64,000 nucleotides of DNA, taken from assembly GCA_013398295.1 (NCBI GenBank), contig VZSF01009133.1, positions 5,199 to 69,198 on the forward strand, written 5' to 3'. How positions within the stretch are numbered: the stretch's first letter is position 1; each line of letters starts with the position of its first letter. This DNA comes from Chionis minor (taxonomy: Eukaryota > Chordata > Aves > Charadriiformes > Chionididae). This document shows, piece after piece, positions 1 to 9,066 of the stretch. A program made the position numbers and the translations under genes. Under the pieces are notes generated by a model, which ran no database searches, was not told where the DNA came from, and saw only the letters and a list, made by a program, of their open reading frames with translations.

Positions 1-404
1 TTACAAGGTTTAAAAAAAAAAAAAAAAAAAACACCAAGCAAACATCTTTGCTAATTTTTAGTCCTGTTGAACATTCATGGAATTGTTAATATGACTTATA
101 TAGACCCACACAGGTTTTATTTTTGTGTCTTTAAAATAAAAGTCCAAAATATTTAAATTTTATGGTCAAATATGCAGTCAACAGCTGCTACTTTTTTCTT
201 TATATATTAAATTTCTCATATGTCTTTTATTGTTCTAATAAACCTAAGCTTGTGTGACCTCCAGTGCATATTAGACCATTCACTGTATGAAAGAAAAAAC
301 ATGTTGGATAAAATTTGTGCGTTTTTAATAAAATTAGAAAATCTGATGTTTAGATAACTTGTGTTTCATTTGATGTTTTAAGCAATTTTAACTGGATGCT
401 CTTG
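1..404. other. AT-rich intergenic DNA, possible 3' UTR remnant
   Basis: Very AT-rich with a 19-base A-run near the left edge and several AATAAA hexamers (about 135, 237 and 327). In vertebrates LHX1 precedes AATF on the same strand, so this could be the tail of its 3' UTR, but no LHX1 coding sequence is in the window to confirm this. AT-rich DNA yields AATAAA by chance. Confidence 0.25.
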
Positions 405-555
405 AGCAAAACGGCCCCGAGAAAGAATGCTCCGCTCTGCCGATAGTCCTGCCCGGCGCTCCGGCTTCGGTCGCATCGGAACGCTGCTGCGGCGCCGGCA
501 GGGGCAGCTCCAGCCTTTCTCTCCAGCGGCAGCCTCCCTTGCTGCCGCCGAAATA
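405..555. promoter_or_regulatory. Short isolated CpG-rich patch
   Basis: About 150 bases dense in CpG (for example CCCGGCGCTCCGGCTTCGGT) inside otherwise AT-rich DNA. No open reading frame or splice logic was recognised. It could be a small CpG island or a remnant of one. Function unknown. Confidence 0.35.
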
Positions 556-3500
556 ATACCTTAATGCTCTACATTAAATTGCCAAATTGGAAACTAACCA
601 AATTGGTAAATACCTTAACCTATCCCAGGTCTGTGCTAAGAGCAAGCGTACGCTAAAAGGCTTATTTTAGGCATAAACAAAACTGCATTGTAAATGTAAA
701 AAAAAAAAAAAAAAACTTGCAAAGAAATGGTTTTAATGGATTCATTTTTGGTTAAATTAGTTCTCTGAAGGTGATTTTTCTTTTTTTTTTTTTTCCCTTT
801 TTTTCTTTTTTTTTTCCCTTTCCCTAATTGGATGGTTTTGAACACGGCATAACCTCAATGTCATGAAAGTAATTTTAATCCTTTTTCAGAGCTGATACCA
901 AGTCAATTGTTTGATAGCGTTTGGTATAGATGAACTTCTCTGAAGGGCAGCGGGGGAGAATATTTTGCTTTGCACTAGATACATACTAATTTTCTTGGAG
1001 AGAAATGAAACACAACAAAAAAATCTGGAACCTTGTGAAATGACAGATTTAATGTTTTAATTATGAATGATTGCAGAATCCCAAATATTCAGTTCTTCAA
1101 AAGCAAAAGTCTCAGTGATTCTGAGAGGACTTTGACCTGTGTTTGAAGCAAAGAATGAGGTTTGGTTCTGAGAAGTCACTGGTTTAAATGTTTTCCACCT
1201 GCTGAGCTAGTAGAATGGGATGAACTATAATTGCATATTTTCCTTTGTCTCTCAATTAATCGGGACTCTGGCTGGCTTCTTTTTTTTATTTTACGTAGAC
1301 ACGGGGATTTATGCTAAAACACAGACTTCTACATTCCCAGCAATTCAATTATTTACTTCTTTGGAATGAGGGGGGAAAAAAAATATTATCAAAATGCTTT
1401 AAAGTTGTATGATTTGTAATTTTCAATGGTGATTTTTTATTTTGTTCACAACCTAGTTTCTATGCCCAGCAGAGGGGCCGCCTAGATGAAGCAATAGTTC
1501 ACTTTAAACACAAATGTCTTATATAATAATATAAAGATAAAAACTATCTGCAAGGGATCTGTTAGTGTTTCTAAAAGAATTCATGCTTTATTAAATACAG
1601 GGGAGACTTCTTAAACTCATGGACTCCGTGTCTAACTCATTTATTTGTCTTTCGTATTGTCGCTACGTTTTGTTGCCCTGTTTTTGCATTTATAGAAGCA
1701 AAGTAAGGAGTCATCTATTTATTACAAACTTCTACTTCTCTGGGCAAGTGCTGTTGATAAATGCTGCTGTTTGTGCTGCTCTTTTGTTGTGGAATCAATT
1801 ATTTTAAAGGAGAATTTCACCAAATAGGCTTGTTTTGTAGAAAACACGGCTGCCACGTGGGTTTTTTCTTTTTTTTTTTTTCCTTTTTCTTTTTTTTGTT
1901 GCTGTTGTTTGGTGACGAGGTGCTTGTACAGTTTATTCTGTCTTAATTTAAGCAGCAATGTGACGCGGTTCGGTGTAGGTCGGTGGTTTGTAAAGGGGAA
2001 GGAAGAGAGCCTGGATTTTTTTCGCAGCTCCCATCGCTCCCGCAGGGGTCGTGCCCTTTTCCGGGGGGAGCCCAGGAGCCGATCCCAGGCTTGAGGCTGA
2101 GCGTGTCCTTCGGCGCTTCCCGGGATCCGCTCCGGAGGCCCCAGCGCTTTGCAGATTTGAATCCTGGGCTCTTCAGAGCGAGCTCGGTGTTTCTGAAGAC
2201 CCTAATCCAGCAACAATTGCACAGTCAAAACTCCTTTTGAAACCATTGTGGCGTTGGGTTCTTGTAAGTCCTTGTTTACAAGAGCATTTCCATTGACTCC
2301 GGTAGCGCGACCGGGGTGAAGAGAGGTCTGTGGGAGAAGGGCCTCGGAATTACGTGCGGCTCGGGGGGATTTTACATGCGCGTGTTGATTTTTTTAAACT
2401 GCCGAAAGGTGGAGGTTTGAACCGTGCAACCGTACGTATGCGCCATGTCATTTTGAAAGCGTTTGCAGAAGGAATTGCTCTCTTTTGATCTTTCCTTTCC
2501 TGCCGGCCGCTGGTTTCGGTGACCTTCACCTTGTTGCTATGTCCCAGCAGAAGGTGCAGCCCGCTGACGTTAAACCCCGCGCAAGCCCGCAGCCGCTCGC
2601 CCAATTTTGGGTGGCATGAGCCGGGGCGAGCGGTTGGCGCTTTCCCGGCACGGAGGAGGGAGGCTCGGTGTCACGTCGTGCCGGAGTGAGGATTCCTGCA
2701 CACCCCTGTGTGAGACCACTTGCCGTTCCTGGGAAAAAGGTGCAAGGCAAACCTCGTAAGTATGAATTCCCGTTGAGTTAATCTATACGAAGGGGATGAT
2801 TTTGAAGGCTAATCCGAGTTTCCAGCATCCAAACAACTCTGTTATTGGCCCAGGCTGAGGGTGCACCGTGTCCTGCCACGCTGTCCCAGTGTGATGGTCC
2901 CCTCTGCCCGCCGTCCTCCGGCCCCGCTGTTCCCCGTGCGCGGGGAAAGGTGCGGGGTTCGTAAAGATCTGCATCCCAGCAGTGAGAATGTATTTAAATT
3001 AGGATTTGTAGACAAATGATGTGTATTATTTTAATATGTGCATGTGCACCCAGATGCTGAGCGATGGGTACATGGTACAAATCTATAAATAAATATAATT
3101 TTAAAATATCAGTGGTGATTTACGTACTTTTGCCATCCTAGGAAGTGGCAGATATTGCAGTGTCCTCTCAGGAACGATTCCTTTTGCCACAGTCTGGGTT
3201 TTTTCCCTGAACAAGAGTGTCGTATTTAAGTGATGCATGTTCTTACAATATTAAATATAAGCAATTCCAGTCTCCCTTTCTGTTACTACCCCTAGTAGAT
3301 AAATTCACATATATTAAGATTAAGCAATTGATACATATCTTTAAACGCTGTCGAGACTGTTGAGCTGGGAATGGGGAATTGTGATGCTGGAGCAGGTTCT
3401 GGAAAGTCTTTTGTTTGTGTCTGCCATGACACTGGGGTGCTCAGTGTTCCTCATGCCAACCAAATATCCATGAAGTTATAAATGAAATTAATGGGACCAT

Positions 3501-3750
3501 TAAAATATATTTTGATTATAAATCCTTCTGGGATTGCTGTCTTCTGTTTCTTTTTCAGTAGCATTTGTGGTGCTTTTAGCTCTAGACCACAGGGTCGTGC
3601 GTAGAAAGCGGAGTGTGTTGTTTTCTGGAGAGTTTTTTGTGCATTAAATGCAGAATTGTAACGCGGAAATTGAAGAGTTAATGTGGCCTTGCAGTTCGCT
3701 GACCTTTGAGTTACCAAATCTCTGTACTGGGGATTACTGGAGCTGGAATG
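556..3750. other. Intergenic region, no gene seen
   Basis: AT-rich with A-runs (about 698-715) and T-rich tracts (about 778-826 and 1864-1900). A GC-richer part with scattered CpG lies at about 2030-2960. Open frames are short and of low complexity. No coding similarity, RNA gene or recognisable repeat was found. Confidence 0.5.
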
Positions 3751-4432
3751 GTGGGGGTTAGGGCGGCCGATGTCCCCGCAGCGTGTGTAGCGTTTGGGCG
3801 CGGGGTCGCTGAACGTGATGCACGCCATTGTTTTTATTGTCCATAGCGTGGTCCGGTTCCCGGAGAATCCCCCTGAACCCCTACGTAATCCCCCTGGGGG
3901 ATGATGGGCACAACTGGTCTCTCCCAAGTCTTCTGTCACAGGCTGTCTTCAAATTCAGGAGCAGCTCCGCTTTGCCGACAGTTGGTGCGCTGTTTAGAGG
4001 GCATTTTTGGCAACCGTGAGAATTAGGGGGTTTTTTTTTCCCCCGCTTCGAGCTTGTTTCCTGCAGAATCTGAACCTTGGGAGAGGCTGACGGTGCCTCA
4101 CGTGGTGCGGCATGGAATCCTTGGCGCTGCGGATGGAGGGAAGCCCAGGTTTGCAGGACAGGTCCCGCGCGGTTTTGCTGCGAGGTCTCCGCGTGGCGCG
4201 ACAAGCGGGATTGGAAACCCGAGCTGGGAAACGCTGCCCCAGCCCCGGCTTCGCGGAGCGGGAGCGAGACGCGTGCGGTGCCGAGGGGCTGCGGGAGCCG
4301 CCGGCAGTGAAGCTTCTGGCAAAGGCTGCCCTGCGTGACCCTGCTCCGCGTCTCGGGAACGGCCCGGTGCCGGCGTCTCGGCACAGCAGAGTGCACGCGG
4401 GGAGGTTTCTTTTTGCAGATGGAAAATAAGAT
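3751..4432. promoter_or_regulatory. CpG island-like segment in the upstream intergenic region
   Basis: GC-rich with frequent CpG, especially 4080-4400. Open frames overlap on both strands, as happens when GC-rich DNA lacks stop codons. Such islands are common around developmental genes like LHX1. No motif fixes a transcript start, so the call rests on base composition only. Confidence 0.4.
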
Positions 4433-7240
4433 TTTATTTTTTTTCTCCGTCTAAAAAAGATTTTCTTCTAGTTTTTAAATTGTCTCCGGGTGGCCTTTAG
4501 AATTCTTGCCTGCTGGACGCATCTTTAGGCTGTGCATCTATTCGGACACACTATGTTCATCATATTTTTAGATAGGAGAACCATTAAGGGTTGATTAAAT
4601 CTTTAAAACAGTTGTGTTTTTTGAATGAGTGAGGGGTTAGAAATATCAGAAATACTCAAGTAAATAAAAACACGGAAGAAAAATAGTAATAAATATTTAT
4701 AAGGCGCGTACAAAATCTAAATTCCCTGTTACGGAATTAGTCTTAGTGGACAGGTTTTCTGTGTGCTTTTTCCCACTTCTCCCCATTTTTGCCCCCCTTC
4801 TTTTTTCTCCTTTTCACTGACAAATTGCGTTGCTGATTTAAAGGGAAAAATCTTAAAATGAAATAGTGTGACTGGGATGAAAAAGGTTGGTTTGGAAAAT
4901 GACATTTGCTGGCCAAAGCGTTGGGAAGAGAAGCCCAGCTCCGGCTTGTAGCTATTTTTGGGCGGCGCGCAGCCCGCCGTATATGGGTCAAATCCTGCCG
5001 TCGGTGATGCAATTCAATTAAATTCCGTGGGCGCCGGGGTGGCGCGTGCCGATGCGGTGGCTCTCCGGGGGGATCCCCCCAGCCCACCGCGCTGCCACCG
5101 CTCCGCTGGCCGAGGTGGGGCCCTGCCGGATGCGGAGGGCACGTGGACCAGCCCCGACCGCTTCCCATTTCCAGCACGTCCCTTTATTTCTATATTTCAG
5201 CAAAGAAATGCTCTGAAAAACGGATTTGTATTAATAACCTGTAATTGTACAGACACACCAGGATGATGCGGTCTCTCCCTGCCAAAGCTACCATCTAATC
5301 TGACAATTCCCTAAAAGACGACAAGCTCCGCAAATACACAGGAGCAAAAAGCAGCTGAGTGTGAGAAATCTTGTAGTACAGACTATTCAAAATTCACTTG
5401 TTTATCTGTTCTGTGTTTAGGCTGTTATTTCCATTTTAGCAAATAAGCATGTAAATAAAAAGTAAAATTAAGAGGAAAAATGCCAAAGAAATTATGTCAG
5501 TTAGTCTGATGGCTTCTGCTTATAGTTTCTAAGCAGGCGGAGGGTTTTACAGAACATACCGTGATGCATAAAAAGGCTTTCATGATCGTCCTAAATTAAA
5601 ATGTGTCGATATAATTTTTGAACAAATATTCCCCCACACGATTTTGAGTCCAAACCATGGCAGCATGGTTTGAGGGCATGTGAACCAGAAATTAAAACCC
5701 AGCCTGAGAGTCTGATTTAATTACCTCGCTAAGTGAAAGGCAAAAGAGAGAGAATAAGCAGGGAAGGAGGCTCTGCTGGAGAAATATTTTAACAATCCAT
5801 GACTTTCACACGCTGCATTTTCTGTTTGATGTTAGTTTATGTTGACTGAATCGCCTTATCAAAAATTTGGAATTACCAGCTCCTGCGGCTGTCTGAGGGC
5901 GGCTCGGCGGAGCCGGGCTAACCGGAGCAGGTCCCCGGGCAGGGGGTCTCCCCTAGTGCAGGGGGAGGCGGGGGGCGTCGCAGGCGGCTCAGCCTGGTGG
6001 GCTTTTCCCCTTCACGTTTGGTTTGCACCGACGTCAGTGATGGACGCAGGAGAGAACAGAAACGGGTCCCCGAGCTGCGACGGAACCGCTCGACTTTACA
6101 GCTGCACGTAGGGGAATTTCAGTGCACTGCTGGGCTGGGGGTTTACACTGCCCACGTCTCCCTTCGGAATCAGGGGGTGAAATCCTGATCGCGAGCGGCA
6201 AAAATGCTGGCGATTTCAGGAAGCCCATTTTTGACTCCAAAGGACTGAAGCAACTCGCTGGATATTTTTTACCAATCGTATTGGGTGTGTTTTATTTAAC
6301 CATCACTAAAAGCCTCTCTCCCTTCATTAACAGGGCGATGGGTTATTTGTGAGGTTAGGGCAGAGGATATCCCTTTTTCACTCCGTAGGAGTGCAGAGGT
6401 TTGAAAATGCAATTATGCAAGGGGGTCTTGGCACTAATTCTTTGGTTGGATAAGTGGGTAGTTACTGCTAAGTTACTGTTCAGGTAAACACTTGTTTCTG
6501 CTCCTGAATTTTCTATAGATTTATTTCTCCAGACTCCTCCCTTTGTTTATAATGGCACCTTTTACTCTGGAAACAAAACACCTACAAACTCAAAGAAAAA
6601 ACCTAGACGCAAAGCCAGAGAAGACACACTGTACACATCTCCTGTTTTGTAAATTTCCTGTTTTATAAAACCCTGTCTTAGTAAAAATAATAACAATTAA
6701 AAAAACCCAACATAGCAGTGCTTGGTTTCACATCAGTGGAGCAATGGTAAACCCACAGAATATGTAAAGCAGAGCGTTATAGCTGTCAATCACGCCGTGA
6801 TAAAATAAATGCAAACTGCAAAATAAAGTTGAAATAGGACTGAAATGCTCAACAGCGTAAAAATCTAAGGGTTTTGCTTGCTGTGAAAATACGCATTTTT
6901 AGTAAACATTGTTTTTTATAGAAATTGAATTGTTTGTTGTCTTCCCAGTGCACAAAATCACCGAGTTTTGTAGGGAGAGTGAGGGGGCGTTTGAGAAGGG
7001 GGTGAGATGTTTGGGGTTGTCCCGGTCGCCTCCTGCCTTGGTGCCCCCCAGGACCCCAAGCCCCCACGCGAAGTTGGTGGGTGGCAACGCGCGGTGGCTG
7101 GTGGCGACGGTAATTAATGATATTCCTCTGCCCTCTGTAGGAGAAGTGCCTGCACTGAACACTGCTGCTGCTGCCGCCTGGCCCGCACCTTAAAGCCTGG
7201 CTGCATTAATTTTTATAGCATTTAAAACCAGATCAGGAGC
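4433..7240. other. Intergenic region with AT-rich blocks and GC-rich islets
   Basis: GC-rich islets lie at about 4950-5170 and 5880-6110. The second holds several G-runs (5937-5976) that could fold as a G-quadruplex with one long loop. The stretch near 5700-5760, with TTTAATTACCTCGCTAAGTG, resembles conserved noncoding DNA. No gene was recognised. Confidence 0.4.
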
Positions 7241-8364
7241 GGGGAAGAGCCTCGCGTTGACAAGACGGGGAGGAGGACGCTGCCGACGCAATGTGTCCCC
7301 GAGCCAGGGCTGGGGCCGGTGCCCAGCTGGAGTTTGCAGCTGCTGCTGGCGCCTTGGCAGGCGGAATCTCGACGCCGGCTGGGGAAAGCCCAAATCTGGC
7401 GTCCAGGCTTGACCCCCTGAAGCTGCTCGCTGCGGGGTGCGAAGCTCAGACCTGCGTCTGCCGCTCAGGGTCAAGGTGCTGCGTTGCGTCCCCGCTGCCC
7501 CCTGCCCAAATACGCGCCAGCCTCTGCCGCTGCTCCCCAGTTCCCCGCCGAACCTCGTGTTTTGGGGCCACCTCGCCCCACAGGGCGGCCAGGAGCTGCC
7601 GGGGGGCAAACCCAGAGATCCCCTGCTCGTTAGCGCACTCGGCCGGTCCCTTCTGCGTCCCTTCGCCGCTGCCTCTAGGCCAGGTTTTGGCAGAAGTGCC
7701 CCGGGAGCTGTGGGGCTGGTACGGATTCGCCGAGGTTGGCGCGACGCCGGTGTAAGGATCCAGCTGGTGTAAACGGGGTGTAAGGACCCGTCTGCGCCCA
7801 ACGCCCGGCGCCAACCAACGAACCCACCCGCCTTCCAGCGCCGGCTGCTGGGAGAGGGACCCCGGCTTCTCCGGGGGCCACAACACGCGTGGGACAAGAG
7901 GCCCCGGCTGCGACAGGGGTCGCGCCGTTTGGCGTGGGGGACGAGAAGGGAATTCATCCAGTTCTGCGCAGTGAGCGGCCCTGAAAAAGTGACTTAAAAA
8001 AATAGAGCTGCGGCGTTTTTGCGTTATATAGCGTGACTCTGCGTGTGCCCGGCTGCTGCTCCAGCGCTGCTCAGCCTCCGCGCACCGGGCGGTTCTCGCA
8101 CCCCGGGGATGTCAGTAGCCTCGTCCCCCCCGACGACGGAGGGACTGGCGCGGCCCGCCCTCCCCGCGCACCACCGGGGGGACGGGGTGGATGTTTCTCT
8201 CTCTCACCGTTATTCCCGGCCGCGCAGGCGCCCGCCACACACCGCGCGGACACTCCCCCCGGGAAGCACCGGCTGCGCCCCGGTCCCGGCGGGCGCCGCG
8301 CTCCCAGCCGGCGGGCGGTAGGACCCTGCAGGCTCCGGCCCACCGCCCCGGCCCGGGCCGCCGA

Positions 8365-8428
8365 CCACGCCCCCTCCTACAGGCCACGCCCCCACCCAGA
8401 CCACGCCCCGTCCTCAAAACCACGCCCC
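8365..8428 (+). promoter_or_regulatory. Four tandem CCACGCCCC (KLF/SP-type) sites
   Basis: CCACGCCCC begins at 8365, 8384, 8401 and 8420, giving spacings of 19, 17 and 19 bases, and is followed by further GC boxes (CCCCGCCCC, 8450-8458). CCACGCCC-type elements are bound by KLF and SP zinc-finger proteins. The regular spacing shows a small tandem repeat, about 560-620 bases upstream of the AATF start. Confidence 0.6.
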
Positions 8429-8473
8429 CTCCGCTAAGCTCGGCCCCCGGCCCCGCCCCTTCCTGCCTCGTTC

Positions 8474-8655
8474 CCGCCCTCCCGCGNCTCGGCCCCGCTG
8501 CGCGCCTCCCTCTGCCCCGCTGGCGGAGGGGGGTCTCCCCGCTGTGTCCGCGGCCCCGCAGCGAGCGGCGTTCGGCCCACCGAGCCCGGGGGGTCACGGC
8601 CGGGGCTGCCTCAGGGATCGAAGGAATTACCTCAGGGCTCGGCCTTCCCTCAGGG
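8474..8655 (+). repeat. Upstream copy of a local duplication around exon 1
   Basis: Two anchors recur downstream in the same order: CCGCCCTCCCGCG (8474 and again 8964) and a ~60-base stretch beginning GGCCGGGGCT with repeated CCTCAGGG (8598 and again 9098). The offsets are 490 and 500 bases. The DNA between the anchors is only weakly similar. No ATG equivalent to the AATF start is present in this copy. An unresolved base sits at 8487. Confidence 0.6.
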
Positions 8656-8970
8656 ATGCTGAGGCGGGTCTCGTCAGTGTCTGCAGATACTTGAAGGGAG
8701 GAGGCCAGGAGACCGGGCCAGGATTTTTTCAGTGGTGACAGGACAAGGGGCAGTGGGTATAAAATCGAATATAGGAAGTTCCATCTCAACGTGAGGAGAA
8801 ACTTCTTTCTTTGAAGGTGGCAGAGCCTTGGCACACGCTGCCCAGAGGAGTGGTGGGGTCTCTGACTCTGGAGACATTCCCAACCCGCCTGGACGCCATC
8901 CTGTGCCCCCTGCTGTAGGTGGCCCTGCTCTGGCCGGGGCTGGACCAGATGATCTCTAGGGGNCCGCCCT
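8656..8970 (+). mobile_element. CR1 LINE 3' end, truncated, abutting AATF exon 1
   Basis: About 315 bases match the CR1 3' region in order: TACTTGAAGGGAGGAGGCCA, CAGTGGTGACAGGACAAGGG, GAAGTTCCATCTCAACGTGA, AAACTTCTTTCTTTG, CTGCCCAGAGGAGTGGTGG, CCCGCCTGGACGCCATCCTG, and GGACCAGATGATCTCTAGG. The reading frame of the CR1 ORF2 C-terminus is broken but its stop (TAG, 8916) is recognisable. The usual final bases after GATGATCT and the short terminal repeats are missing or altered, with an unresolved base at 8963. It is 5'-truncated, as most CR1 copies are. Confidence 0.88.
8758..8764 (+). promoter_or_regulatory. TATA-like motif inside the CR1 copy
   Basis: TATAAAA at 8758-8764 lies in the CR1 segment where copies usually read like GGGCACAAACT, so it seems to have arisen by mutation after insertion. 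If used, transcription would start near 8790, giving AATF a ~190-base leader made mostly of CR1. No experimental support is visible. Confidence 0.25.
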
Positions 8971-8978
8971 CCCGCGAG

Positions 8979-8989
8979 AAGATGGCGGC
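8979..8989 (+). promoter_or_regulatory. YY1-type motif overlapping the AATF start codon
   Basis: AAGATGGCGGC is the YY1 core consensus, with the AATF ATG inside it. In many housekeeping genes such a site lies just downstream of the transcription start and overlaps the initiation codon. This suggests a short leader and a start site in the 3' part of the CR1 copy. Confidence 0.55.
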
Positions 8990-9066
8990 GCCCTTAGCGC
9001 GGCAGCTGGAGGAGCTGCTCAACCCCCGGCCCAGCTTACGCGACCCCGAGGACGACGCGGAGGAAG
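8982..9066 (+). CDS. AATF: AATF coding exon 1
   Basis: Encodes residues 1-28 plus one base. The start ATG has A at -3 and G at +4, a strong initiation context, and the peptide begins [18 protein letters not shown], matching the human N-terminus, including the conserved LLNPRPS stretch and an LXXLL motif at residues 9-13. The donor is GTGAGG at 9067. An unresolved base lies at 8963, 19 bases upstream, and another at 9084 in the intron. A weaker in-frame ATG occurs at 8949, inside CR1-derived sequence, with the closest in-frame stop at 8916; the conserved protein argues for 8982 as the main start. Confidence 0.95.

Noticed and set aside
7190..7957. 255-codon minus-strand frame and overlapping plus frames in the CpG island
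   Set aside because: GC-rich DNA with few stops; overlapping frames on both strands and no recognisable domain.
1..8981. LHX1 coding exons expected upstream of AATF
   Set aside because: No LIM-domain, homeodomain or C-terminal LHX1 peptide is encoded; the gene must lie left of the window if synteny holds.
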